The notes under the pieces are model-generated. The model searched no databases. It saw only the letters and a list, made by a program, of their open reading frames with translations, and was not told the origin of the DNA. Below, in pieces: positions 43,001 to 53,429 of a stretch of DNA of 64,000 nucleotides. The position numbers and the translations under genes are program-made. Source of the DNA: Sipunculus nudus (Eukaryota; Annelida; Sipuncula; Golfingiida; Sipunculidae); assembly GCA_026874595.1 (NCBI GenBank), contig CM049307.1:46749678-46813677 (forward strand), given 5' to 3'. How positions within the stretch are numbered: the stretch's first letter is position 1; every line of letters begins with the position of its first letter.

Positions 43001-46000
43001 ATCAGTGCCCATATCATACTGACAGCTACAAAAAACTTCTTCTCTGAAACTATATGGCCAAATTGTTTATTATCGCACAGAAATGATCCTAGGGTAGTGC
43101 TTTCTGAAGTTTGTTCAAATGGTCTCAGTTCAGTGACTTTTGGCTGAGTTATGGGAAGCTGAATTTAGTCATATACCATAACAGCCCATTTTAGCTCAGT
43201 GGCTACAAAGATCTTCTCAAAAACCACTCGGCCAAATACTTAAATCTCACACATTAATTATTGTTAGATGTTGATAATTCAAGTTTGTTCAAATGGTTTT
43301 GGTTCAGTGATTTTTGGCTGAGTTATGGGAAGCTTAACTTAGCCATTTTGCTTTATTTTTCCATATGAGTTATAAACCTGCAAAACATTTTTTGACTGAC
43401 GCCACTGAGGCCAATTTGTTTATATTTTACAAGAATAATCCCCTGAATAATTCTTATAATAATTAATTGTCTTTTATGGTTCCGAAGAATGAATTTAGGC
43501 TGAATAATAAAGATTGAATTGAGTCATTTTACCATATATGTTAGCTGTGTGAAGCAGATACATCTAGCCTGGAACCAGTTAATTAGCATCCGTTACATCA
43601 TGCCTCCAGACATTTAGATTTCAGGTTATCTTTGGTTAATATTGACAAGAATGTTTTTTAAAAACTTTTAAAAAATGTAGATTTATGATTTTAGATATTC
43701 CTCATGCCAGGCAATGTTTACAATCACAGGTATACGTTAACTCATACTATTGGATTGACTGGAGCTAGCATCATGAAATTTAATGCAAAAGATAAGCCAT
43801 CTGAAAAAATCTGCATTTTCTCCGATTTTATAGAGAAAAAGCTAAATAAACTTTAAAGAATCTTCTCCGACGAAACGGTAAAGCCAATTAGTTCAAGATT
43901 TTGCAATAGATCAAGAGTTCATTCAGTGCAGCAAGATATAGGTCAAGAGTTCAGTCAGTGCAGCCAAGCACAAGGCATGTGATCCCCTCATGGGTGACAT
44001 GTGAACACCTTATGGGCACCATGTGATCACCTCATGGGTGTCATGCCTCTCAGGGCTGCATGTTGAGCCAATCTATTTATAGCTTTGGCAGACTGCCAAC
44101 TGTGTCAGATTAGGCAACAGGTCAAGAGTTCACTCAGTGCAGCCAGGTACAGGTCAAAAGTTCACCCAGTCTAGCCAGGTGCAGGTCATGAGTTCACTCA
44201 GTGCAGTAGCCTGAGCAAGCAAATTTGTCACAGTTCACTCGGGGCAACTGCCTTTCTCACCTAAGCGTGGTTAGCCCCATGCATAGGACTTAAGGTAAGT
44301 TTGATGTATTGGCCTGATATTTTGACTTGTCAGTGTCTGTGCGTCTTTGATGGGTTTCTCGTTCACAAGACAGGTGTCACCACCTACAATGACTTTTGCA
44401 CAGTGTGTGACTTTTGTGCCTGCTTATTTCTATAGAGGAATTTGATATATCATCCTGAAATTGGGCATATTTATACCTATCGAATAGCTTTGTCGTATAC
44501 AAGACTGGTGGTGCCACCTACATGATTTTTGCACAGTGTGTGTCCCTGCTTATTTCTCAGGAGGGGTTTGATATATCAGTCTGAACTTGGGCATATGTAT
44601 ATATCTCTGATAGCTTCGTTGTATACAAGACTGGTGGTGCCAGCTACAATCATCTTTAGCTCAGCTGATTAAGTTAACTGAGGTGTAGGAATGGAGCTTT
44701 GTCCGTCATCCATACGAATATCCGGCCGTCCGTTAGCAGGGCACAAATCGTAACAGCTGGTCCTAGAAACTTCTAAGTGATAATCCAGGGAGGTCAATAA
44801 AAAATCTCCTTGGAAACCTGAAATTAGGTCACTGCGACCTATATCCTTTGAGCTACGGGGCTTGAAAATACCCCACAGAATAGTAAGAAATTTGATACAG
44901 AACCTCCAATATCTTGATAATTAATGCATGGTTTGTCATGAATCTTGCCTTGAATATTGACCATGACTAGTTTTGTCAGTTCCTGAAATGTGGTGGCGGT
45001 CAAGGTCACTTTTTAAAAGATTGTTACAATAATCCTAATGCTGCAAGTTCAAGGATATTAAGTTCTAAGATTTTTTGGTCACAAGGTCATTAGTTAAGGT
45101 CACAGGACTGTCATTCTGAAAAATTTCTTTAAAAATATCCTTATAGACAAATTCATCTTGGGCATTGAGACCCATGGGTCCCTAGTTGTGTTGTGTGCAC
45201 CCTTGCCAGAATTTCAGCAGTGATGTTTGTGTAATTGTTTCTTATTCAAAATGTTTAGTACCTGCATTGTTCATGTACATGAGAAGTAATGGTCCAGCAT
45301 TGAAACATTATACCTGGTGTATTTCCCAATACACAGGTTCGCATTAGGCCTGTAGGCCTTTTTTTACAAGAAATTGTTATAAGAAAGCATTTAATACTTT
45401 GTACTCTGCCTTGGAGGCTAGTATTATAATCATACATTATTCCAAATAAATTGAAAAGATGCAATGAAAAGCATGACTCCCAGCTGTGTACAAGTGACAG
45501 GGTCTTGATACTGTGGTTCCAGAATGTTTCAACATTCAATATTTACAGGTCAAGGTGGTTATACTGGGGCAGGATCCTTACCATGGACCAGGTCAAGCAC
45601 ATGGCAAGTATACAGAAAACTTCAGCTCTGTTACCAAATTTTTTTTATGCTTTTATTTTTGCTTTTTTTATGCCCCCGCCACAAAGTGGCCGGGGCATAT
45701 AGTTTTACCCATGTCCGTCCTTCCTAAAATCAAACAGTTGTACAGACTTTTTTCGCAATGCCTGCAGATATTGGCCTGATTTTTTGTGTGTGGGCAGATA
45801 ATGACCAGTTACAGATTGAGTTCGCGTTTCGTCCCGGTTGACCTACTTTTGACTGTTTGACGGCTCCTGAACAGAAAATTTCATGAAAAATATAAATTTT
45901 CATGACAAGTGCACATGTACCAACATTTTTAGCTCAGCTGACTATAAGTCATCTGAGCTATAGTCGTGGTCCATTGTCTGTTGTCTGTCTGTAAGACTGG

Positions 46001-49000
46001 CACGTTTCGACACCATTGGACCTACGAATCTGAAATTCGGCATACAGTTAGATGTCCCCAAAATCTCCTACCATGCCAAAAATTGGGTCAATAGGACTTT
46101 GTTCCTTCGAGATATTAAGGAAAAACCTCAATTTTTTATTAGAAATCTATTTTCACACTTCAGGACTGCCTAATATCAAAACCACACATCTTGTTTTCTT
46201 CATATTTTACCATAAATATTCCTCTATATAGTTCCTATGTACATGCCAGAAATTAAGTCAGTATTCTTTAATTTAAAAAAGGTATTGGCCCAAACATAAT
46301 GGACTTTGTAAAAAAATCAGGAAAGATATTTGGTCACTTAAGACCAAAAGTGTTAAAGGTAGGGATTTTTATTCAGTAATACAACTTTAATTAATCAAAA
46401 TTTAATTGTATACCAAAAATTAGATCAAAATCTGTTAAATTTGTTAAAATGTTGGCAAAAATATAAAATTGGTACCTTAAATTTTGCCCAACTTTGGCCA
46501 TGGCACATTTTTTTCCTGTAAGTACTGTGGATTTAATTTTCACAGCATGTACACATAAGGATTTAATCTGTTTAAATCTGAAATTTGAAAATAAAAGCTG
46601 CAAAATTAGGCTAGTTATTGAATTTTTTTGGAGGCTCTTGTTGTATTCCCTCACATTGTCAAGCAGTCCACTTTGGTGACTGTAGGTCATTCAGTGCAGC
46701 TCTCTCCACTGAGTTGAGCTTGATCAGGCTGTCTGCTGTTAATACCATACCACAGGGAGCCTTTTTCTCTAGCAACCCCCGCTCAGAAAAGAAAAAAAAT
46801 TCAGGAATTTAATCCTAATATTCAAATGTGATAAAATATTAGGATCTAATGTAAGTGCTAACTGACAAGATTTAGGAAGATATAAATACTTAGTAGCATT
46901 TCATTCATATCTCTTGAAGTTGGCAGGGCCTAGGTTTGAATAACACTGTTAACTTAGTATTAAAATTAGGAATATTGGTAAAACTTTGTTGGATTAATTT
47001 TTAACTCATATGGCCATATAATTAACTTTTGAAAACTTAATTACCTTCACACATTATTTGTTTATGAAATGTTAATTTTATATAAAACTTACGGTAGGCC
47101 TATTTGTTCCCTTGGGGCATCACTAAATGGTTTAGCTCATGTCCATTATTCTATAATTTACGGAGTTTCATTTAAGCAGGGCCATTTTATCATAGCTTTT
47201 CTAATGATAATATACATGAAAAACCAAAAGAAATAAAAATATTTTGCAGTTACTAATATTTTCCAAAATCCAGCTGAGCAATGTGACCCATGGGTCCCTT
47301 GTTTCACAATGCCTGCAGATACGGGCCTGATTTTTTGGTTTGTGGGCAGATAATGACCAGTTACAGATCGAGTTTGCTTTTCGTCCCAGTTGACCTACTT
47401 TTGACCGTTAGACAGATCCTGAACATAGAAAATTTCATGCAAAATAGAAATTTTAATAAAAAAAATTCACATGTACAAACTTTTTTTCGCAATGCCTGCA
47501 GATACTGACCTGATTTTTGGTGTGTGGGCAGATAATGACCAATTACAGATTGAGTTCACGTTTTGTCCCAGTTGACCTACTTTTGACTGTTTGACGGTGC
47601 CCTAACAGAGAAAATTTCATGAAAAATATAAATTTTCATAACAAATGCATATGTACAGACTTTTTTCCGCAGTGCCTGCAGATGCTGGCCTGATTTTTGG
47701 TGTGTGGGCAGATAATGATCAGTTACAGATGTAGTTTGCATTTTGCCCTCGTTGACATACTTTTGACCATATGACAACTCCTGAACTTAAAAAAATTTAC
47801 AAATTTTAACAAATATTTCTAATTTGCACCAGGCGGGGGCATTCGTGTTGTTCCGACACATCTAGTTTTTTACTGAAATAATTTGAGTTTCATGGTACAT
47901 CCAGATGGCTCAGGCTATGTAATCTTTGTTTTTGTACTGTATTAGAAAGACACAAACTGTTAAATTTGCTCTCATATTGTTAATTCACTGTATGTGTTTG
48001 CAGGTCTGTGCTTCAGTGTGAAACAAGGGATCCAACCCCCTCCCAGGTACTGTAAAATTTATATATTTCTTTCATGATTGTGTAAAAAATATGGAAATTA
48101 CATATGCAAAGAATAAATTGAGTTTTAGTTAACTACAAATCATACCACTGGACACTGGTTGCAGTGTTATTCCTTGCTCATAAACCCCTGTCCCATACTT
48201 GTCTCAGTATACAAACCAGTACTATTTGCCATCCCACTTCAGTATGAATATCCCAGGCTGATGTAATATGAAATAATGTATATACCAGATGCAAGCTGTG
48301 AAATGTTATTATTGTGAACCAAAAAGTAAATTAGTAAACATCACTGAATGTATGTATATATGTATGCATATATATGTGTGTGTGTGTAAAATATAGCTAA
48401 CCACCTGATAACATTCTAAATAAGAATGTTATGTAATTTAGGATTATTTACATAAAAAAACTGATTTGTATGGTAAGAGGCTGTTTTGTTTTGTGTGACC
48501 AACATGTTGCATTTAGGCTTCTGCATTCAGTTTATGTACACACTTTATTTCAGCCTTGAAAATATGTACAAGGAGCTGGGCAATGATATAGAGGGATTCT
48601 CTCATCCTGGGCATGGCACTTTGACAGGCTGGGCTACCCAAGGTAATCTGGTTTTCTGAACTACTAATAACAATACTATATCTGACTCATAGTGCTGTTC
48701 AATGTAACCGTGTACATTATGGTGTTTATGTACACTTTTCTTGTATCCAGTGTCAGGTTATTGACAGATCATTTAATTTTTCATACATATAACATTTGTA
48801 AGTCTCCTGTCAGAGGAGGGTGTTTTCCTAAAAGATGCATTTCTTCTTGAGTTGTGCATGTTCTATTTAAGTCACTTGGCTAAAAATATATAATAAAATA
48901 AATAATTTTAGTATATGTGGCATTAATTTTATTAACCTCTTCTTTTTTCTTACATTACCCAGAAAGCACACAACAACAGTACAGATGTATAAATTGTAAA

Positions 49001-49981
49001 ATTGGTTAAAGCTGCATTTGATTCATTATTAAAATTCAATTTTTATGTCACATGTCAGCCACTTTTCACAAAATTTCAAGAATTTTGAGGTTTAGACATT
49101 TGTGTAAATTCTTAATTTGATGATTCCATGATCAAAAATTTCAAATTATATAATTGTTCCATATTACATGACCATTTTATGAATCTATGATCATAAAATG
49201 ATAAATTTGTTATATGTAAAATTATCATATGTATTTAATTTGTTCATCTTTACAGGGGTGCTGTTGCTGAATGCCTGTTTAACAGTGCGGGCAAGGAATG
49301 CTAATTCTCATGCTGGTAAAGGCTGGGAGAAGTTCACTGATGCTGTCATCAGCTGGCTGAACAAGAACCAGACAGGTGTCGTCTTTATCCTGTGGGGTGC
49401 ATACGCACAGAAGAAAGGGGCCTGCATTGATAAGGTATTTTTTTATTATAAATTACTCTGATGAAGTCAGAAATTATGATCATGCAGTATTTAAATTAAT
49501 TTACATTATCAAATTGCACTGGAACAGTTTAAGTACCACAAATATAATAGGCCCATAAGACACCTTTGGTAGTCTTTGATGATGTTTATAGTCATTCTAG
49601 AGCTCTACACTCAAGGTTCCTTCTTTTCTTTCTCTCAACTGTCCTCCTCCAAGTGATTCAGGGATACCTACCTTTCTCTATGCCTCTGGCTACATATCAA
49701 GTAGAAGTGAAAATATAGACCTAAAATTCATAGAAGTTGTAGTGTCCCCAAATAGCCAACCCCACATGGTGGATGCTTGTGTTCCTTAAAATGCAGATAT
49801 CTAGTTCATCTTTTGTTTCTCATTTCAGAAAAAGCACTACATATTGAAGGGTGTTCATCCATCTCCACTTTCTGCTCACCGTGGTTTCTTTGGGAGTAAA
49901 CATTTCTCAACCTGCAATAAACTTTTAAAAGAGCAAGGTAAGAAGCCTATTGACTGGTGCCATCTACCAAGAACCAAGTGA
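36880..49981 (+). CDS. UNG: UNG, uracil-DNA glycosylase (complete, 8 exons, 342 aa)
   Basis: Exons 36880-37044, 41591-41839, 42117-42212, 45549-45603, 48004-48046, 48554-48642, 49256-49434 and 49829-49981 join to 343 codons including TGA. The enzyme cuts uracil from DNA, starting base-excision repair. Motifs: GQDPYHG (177-183, catalytic Asp179), Phe192, [28 protein letters not shown] (Asn238), HPSPLS (302-307; His302 and the intercalating Leu306). These sit exactly 34 positions after human Asp145, Phe158, Asn204, His268 and Leu272, so the catalytic domain is gap-free to that point. The N-terminus has an Arg-rich presequence, then at Met32 [11 protein letters not shown], a PCNA-binding PIP box (QSKISSFF). 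Residues ~88-112 form a Lys/Ala/Leu helix like the RPA-binding segment of UNG2. From Met32 the protein is 311 residues (human UNG2: 313). Confidence 0.97.
37478..38848 (+). mobile_element. Terminal-inverted-repeat DNA transposon with 9-bp target duplication (1371 bp)
   Basis: Left end GGGTCTGTCTAAAACGCGGA and right end TCCGCATTTTAGACAGACCC begin a terminal inverted repeat of about 90 bp containing repeated GCGGAGAATT-type blocks. It is flanked by a perfect 9-bp direct repeat AGGTTTCTG (37469-37477 and 38849-38857). A 9-bp duplication with long inverted repeats suggests a Mutator-like, or Merlin-like, non-autonomous element. The internal AT-rich sequence has one 112-codon open frame (38405-38743) without a transposase motif. 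Lies in UNG intron 1. Confidence 0.8.
38130..38162 (+). repeat. (AAT)n microsatellite
   Basis: About nine AAT/ATA trinucleotides at 38133-38160 inside the inverted-repeat transposon. Confidence 0.85.
38858..41029 (+). other. UNG intron 1, mostly unassigned
   Basis: No array or transposon end seen between the inverted-repeat element and the SINE at 41.03 kb. Confidence 0.4.
41030..41180 (-). mobile_element. tRNA-derived SINE-like head, minus strand
   Basis: Minus strand reads GCGAAGAGGTTGGAACGCCG (A-box region), then GGGTTTGAATCCTGG (B box, complement of 41038-41055). Both boxes have tRNA-like spacing. Body extends towards 40930; boundaries uncertain. Confidence 0.5.
41591..41839 (+). CDS. 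UNG: UNG exon 2: disordered linker, RPA-type helix, domain start
   Basis: Acceptor ATTCCCAG, donor CAG|GTAAAA, 249 nt, phase 0 on both sides. Encodes a Lys/Pro/Ser linker, the helix [20 protein letters not shown], and the start of the fold (THTW-like [19 protein letters not shown], matching human SWKKHLSGEFGKPYFIKL). Confidence 0.94.
42117..42212 (+). CDS. UNG: UNG exon 3
   Basis: Acceptor ACTTAG, donor CAG|GTAAGA, 96 nt, phase 0 on both sides. Encodes [20 protein letters not shown], matching human ERKHYTVYPPPHQVFTWTQM. Confidence 0.95.
43900..44240 (+). repeat. Short tandem repeat, AGGTCAAGAGTTCACTCAGT units
   Basis: The motif GGTCAAGAGTTCA(C/G)TCAGTGCAG recurs irregularly at about 43910, 43941, 44128, 44155 and 44188 (roughly 30-35 bp units, with a gap holding ATGTGATC(A/C)CCTCATGGGTG repeats at 43975-44045). 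Related to the AAGAGGTCACTCAGTACAAC segment of other B copies. Confidence 0.55.
44658..45187 (+). mobile_element. Family D-like element (D', 530 bp) nested in B
   Basis: AGCTCAGCTGATTAAGTT at the 5' end, GAGACCCATGGGTCCCTAGTT at the 3' end: the same hairpin palindrome GACCCATGGGTC as D but a different body (CAGGGCACAAATCGTAAC, TCTCCTTGGAAACCTGAA) shared with 0.17 kb and the 53.4-54.8 kb array. Confidence 0.55.
45549..45603 (+). CDS. UNG: UNG exon 4: catalytic GQDPYHG, ends at a GC donor
   Basis: Acceptor TTTACAG, 55 nt. Encodes [19 protein letters not shown] with the water-activating Asp179. The only donor that keeps the frame into exon 5 is CATG|GCAAGT at 45604, a GC-AG intron; the sequence GCAAGT matches the usual extended GC-donor consensus. 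Confidence 0.93.
45670..47865 (+). mobile_element. Family C Helitron-like element, copy 2, with family D nested inside
   Basis: 5' ATGCCCCCGCCACAAAGTGG, 3' GGCGGGGGCAT, hairpin GTGTTGTTCCGACAC and ATCTAG followed by T. Tandem ~180-bp units flank the nested D at 45745-45925 and 47303-47800. It starts 66 bp downstream of the GC donor of UNG exon 4. Confidence 0.65.
45931..47303 (+). mobile_element. Family D element, copy 3, nested in C
   Basis: AGCTCAGCTGACTATAAGTC start, CAGCTGAGC...GACCCATGGGTCCCTTGTT end. Inserted in the T run of a C unit (CATGTACCAACATTTTT | TCACAATGCCTGCAG). 1373 bp; bodies align with D copies 1 and 2 (TTTTGCCCAACTTTGGCCATGG near 46483). Confidence 0.65.
48004..48046 (+). 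CDS. UNG: UNG exon 5: 43-nt exon LCFSV...PPP
   Basis: Acceptor GTTTGCAG, donor CCCAG|GTACTG. Phase 1 in, phase 0-plus-two out. Encodes [15 protein letters not shown], matching human GLCFSVQRPVPPPPS, including uracil-stacking Phe192. Very short but fixed by homology on both sides. Confidence 0.93.
48340..48405 (+). repeat. TG/TA microsatellite
   Basis: TGTATGTATATATGTATGCA then TATATATGTGTGTGTGTG at about 48348-48390, in UNG intron 5. Confidence 0.8.
48554..48642 (+). CDS. UNG: UNG exon 6: SLENMYKEL...GWATQG
   Basis: Acceptor ATTTCAG, donor CAAG|GTAATC, 89 nt, phase 2 in and phase 1 out. [17 protein letters not shown] and GWATQ match the conserved minor-groove and DNA-backbone contact segments of UNG. 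Confidence 0.95.
49256..49434 (+). CDS. UNG: UNG exon 7: [10 protein letters not shown]
   Basis: Acceptor TTTACAG, donor AAG|GTATTT, 179 nt, phase 1 in and phase 0 out. Contains Asn238 (uracil recognition), [19 protein letters not shown] and [10 protein letters not shown]. Confidence 0.96.
49829..49981 (+). CDS. UNG: UNG terminal exon: HPSPLS and stop
   Basis: Acceptor ATTTCAG, 153 nt to TGA at 49979-49981. Encodes [20 protein letters not shown] with catalytic His302 and Leu306, then GKKPIDW and a tail CHLPRTK a few residues longer than in human. Confidence 0.96.
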   Translation, partial: KKHYILKGVHPSPLSAHRGFFGSKHFSTCNKLLKEQGKKPIDWCHLPRTK

Positions 49982-50100
49982 ACTAGAGGCAAAGACCTGT
50001 GTTTTCTATGGTCAAGTGAACATGATGTGGAACTTTGCATCTGCTGACTGATACTTTGCTGCCATCTGTAGAGGAGTGAATAAACTAGACTGGTGTACAA
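49982..50100 (+). promoter_or_regulatory. UNG: UNG proximal 3' UTR with candidate poly(A) signal
   Basis: AATAAA at 50079-50084, 98 bp after the stop, is the first poly(A) hexamer. Downstream T/G richness is weak, so transcripts may continue into the minisatellite at 50.26-50.76 kb; later hexamers occur, for example at 51355-51360. Confidence 0.4.
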
Positions 50101-50259
50101 TTCTCAAGAAAACATAGAGACTGAAAAACTCAAGAAATGATTGCAATACCATGTTGAACTTAAAAGATATAAGATGGCCTGGACATTGTTCAGCTTTATG
50201 CAACTGTACAAAATGTAGATATGTAAATTAGAACATGTATATTTGTACATGTGTAACTG

Positions 50260-50770
50260 AAACCACTAGATAGGAATTAATGCAGATGTTGATACAGGAG
50301 ACAGTAGACAAAGTCTGATGTTGATAAATCAGCATATACAGGGGCTCTCTTGTTGATACAAGAAATGGTAGCATGAGTTGGATGTCAATTCAAGTGAAAG
50401 TAGAGAGAGTCCATTGTTGATACAAGAGTACAGTGGAGAGAGGGACGTTGACACAAGAGACAGTAGACAGTCTGATGTTGATACATCGGTAGAATATAGA
50501 GGCTCTCTTGTTGATACAAGCAACAGTAGCAGGACACAGATGTCAATTCAAGAGAAAGTGGAGAGAGTCAGTGTTGATACAAGAGTACAGTAGAGAGAGT
50601 GATGTTGATGGAAGAGGCCATAAAGGGCATCTGATTTTGATATGAGACAGTAGGGGTCTTATGTTGATATAAAAGACCGTTGAAGGTGTCTGATGTTGAT
50701 ATAAGAGACAGTAGAGGGAATCTAATTTTGATGCAACAGTGGTTGTTTTTGCTTGCTAGAGCCTTGATAT
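50260..50770 (+). repeat. Minisatellite downstream of UNG (GTTGATACAAGAGACAGTAG)
   Basis: GTTGATACAAGAG-CAGTAGA units recur about every 30-55 bp. A longer ~159-bp period is visible between the GGCTCTCTTGTTGATACAAG blocks near 50342 and 50501. Copies decay towards 50740. Short open frames in it are by-products. Confidence 0.8.
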
Positions 50771-51005
50771 ATGTGTGCTGTACAGGATTTTTGTTTTATA
50801 TTCAGACACTGCCATACAGGGGCATTGCATCAGTCTTTACATATCGATTCAGCATTTCTGAGTGTCTGGGTTTTACATGTTTGCTCCGACATAATCTTGT
50901 GAAGTAAAATGTACTTACAGTTGCTCATCCATCAAATCATGAAACTAGTATAACTAATAACTGAGTAATTAATTGAAAGAGAATTAGATATTTATGAAAG
51001 TTATA
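50771..51005 (+). other. Intergenic, nothing recognised
   Basis: Sequence between the minisatellite and the MITE; no supported feature. Confidence 0.3.
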
Positions 51006-51007
51006 TA

Positions 51008-51179
51008 CAGTGAAACATTGTTATTATGACCCAAAATGGACCTCGATTAAGTGGTGGCATTTTTGAGGTGGTCATCTGAGGTTTTGTATAAAGAGCTAAA
51101 AAGAATTGGTATGGCAAACAAGTGGTCTTTGGTTTGAGGTGGTCACTAAAAATGGTGGTCCTTGGTCAAGGTTTTACTG
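51008..51179 (+). mobile_element. Short TA-flanked mariner-like MITE (172 bp)
   Basis: CAGTGAAACATTG and CAAGGTTTTACTG are inverted ends (11 of 13 matching) with TA at 51006-51007 and 51180-51181. The internal TGAGGTGGTCA and GTGGTCCTTGGTC motifs resemble the larger MITE at 8.2 kb. Confidence 0.65.
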
Positions 51180-51181
51180 TA

Positions 51182-53160
51182 CTTGAAATAATTATCTTAT
51201 TATATTAATTATTACATTATCAGTGATAATATAAGTTAATTTTTTTAATGGGCGAACTGAAGCTGTCTTTTATTTGTGACATTTAGACACACTAAGCTCA
51301 GTTAGATGAATGTGTGTTATGTAATTTGTGGGGATTTCTGATGTTCAGTACAAAATAAAAACTCTAAGGCAACAAATCAAATTTTCAACGTTTCTTACCT
51401 TGGCATCTCTGGTAGCAAACATCCATATCTTTTGAAATATATTATATATTACTAGAACCTTTGTGTTTAAGAAACCAGTAAGTGTGCCATTATTTTACAT
51501 AAAATTTTATTAGCTTGCAAACACACAGCAGGTTAGACATTTTTCGTAAAGTTCAGTGATTTGCTCTTAGCTGCGCTTTTGTCATTTTGAATTTTAACAA
51601 GATTTTAATTTTATGCAAACATTGAACTGGGAAATTTTTTATATCTATGTCATGATATGAGTCACACTATTATTTGGCAGCTATAGTCTGTTCCACGGTG
51701 GGGTGCCCATTAAATTTGGTAATTCTCTGAAACTCAAAAATTATCACACAGTCTGACCTTAAAACTGACGAGGGACCAAAAGGCCTATTATGCATGGGAT
51801 GTAAATTTCATAATAAAAATGTACATTTATATTTTGCAACTCTCTTGTTCTTCTGAATCTTGTGGCCAAGTGACATGGCGTCAGTCATTGGTTACAGACA
51901 ATATTTTTTTAATATTTATGATCAATTATAAGCCAATCAGGAGTTTTCAAGTGTAATTATTTGAGCATGTGACCAGCGACCTTGACCATTGTGAATGGAG
52001 TAGAGGGGTTGTAAAAAATGGACTGTTTACTCAGATATTGATTTAATTGCATAACTTTAATATATTGCAAGATATTATTTTAATTTCATTATAAAAAATT
52101 AGGCCAATACCCCATTTCTTTTTTGCAGCATACCATCTGGATTTAATCTGCTAGTTTATGAAAATATTGCTAAATTTCAATGGGCATCCTTCTGTGGTAT
52201 AGACTATATCTATTTCCCCAACAGGAGTATCGTCTGCAGGAATCAGGGCAATTCATTAGTTGCAGAATTTCAAAAAGTAAGCCCTTATAAATCATTTTGA
52301 AATCTGCAGAACCAGTTTAACTGGAGTACTTGATTCAAGTCCTTTGCTGTAAAATTATATTTCCAATAAAAAAGTTATTAATAAATGTTTTATTTAATAC
52401 CTACTCTAACATTTGCTTATTTTTCATATATTCAGTATAGGAGAAAACATTTATGTTCAGATTATAATTAGCCTTTCAGTTATTTGTTTTAATATATTAC
52501 ATTGACTTTTTTTTATAAAGGTCACTATTTGAAATCATTCTGTAGCACAGCCACTTAACTACCCTTAATTGTGAGAGTAAGACGTTTTTGTTATATATGA
52601 GAAATTATTGCATTTTAAGGGTTAAAATGTTTTAAGGCAACCAGACTCTGAGAGTGTTGGATGTTATGAATATGGCACACATGGGCCTTTTTTGAAGGGT
52701 TTGTAATGCATCGTGTACATTGGTGAGCATTTATTTTTCATAAGTTAAACATTTTTTCAGATGTCAGATCTGAAGTAATCTCTCAGTATTGTTCAGGTGA
52801 AAAATGATGCACAACATATTTACAAATTAGGTTGTTTTATAAAAATCCTTATGTAAAAAAAAAAAGTCTTATTTTCTTTCTTGACTCAGTGCCACTCGTG
52901 GCTTTATTCAAAGAATGTTGTCGTTTACACAGACAGATAAAAGTTTGGATGAGTGTATAGATGTTGGATATCCTTGACTTGTAAGGACGCTCTGTATCTG
53001 GTTAAATATTATATTTTTCTTGAATGTGTGTTATTGCAATTTGTATTATTTAAATGCTAACTGGCTGGTGGAAACAAGTCTAGTTGCATTTCAGATTATA
53101 CATATGGATTAATGAATGTGAGATAAGATGTACATGACACAATAATAATAAAAACACTCT
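51182..53160 (+). other. Intergenic, nothing recognised
   Basis: About 2 kb of AT-rich sequence with no gene, array or transposon end that I can support. Confidence 0.4.
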
Positions 53161-53429
53161 TACCATCCAGAAGCGGATGGGGGGGGGGGGGATCCAGCTG
53201 GTCCAGACCCCCCCATCCCACCTTTTTTCAGGATGAGGACATTCTTTTAGGCTTTGTCATTAGTCCTCGGGCACCGATCCAGATGGGGGGTTCAACCCCC
53301 CCCCCCCCCGTTCTAAACCAACAATATTTTTTTTTAGACAAATCTTATGCATTGCAGAAAGTTTTGGGTGTCAAGACACTCCCCCCCCCCCCCCCCCCCC
53401 CCCCAATGCTCTCAACAAAAGACCTTTTT

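Larger units (their letters stand above)
42488..45362 (+). mobile_element. Family B element, copy 3, with nested D-like element
   Basis: 5' AGCGAACCTGTGAGCTTATG at 42488. 3' ACACAGGTTCGC and AGGCCTGTAGGCCT to 45362. It includes GGTGGCGCCACCTGCATC at 42961, degenerate family A units at 44330-44650 and a D-like insert at 44658. It fills most of UNG intron 3. Confidence 0.55.
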
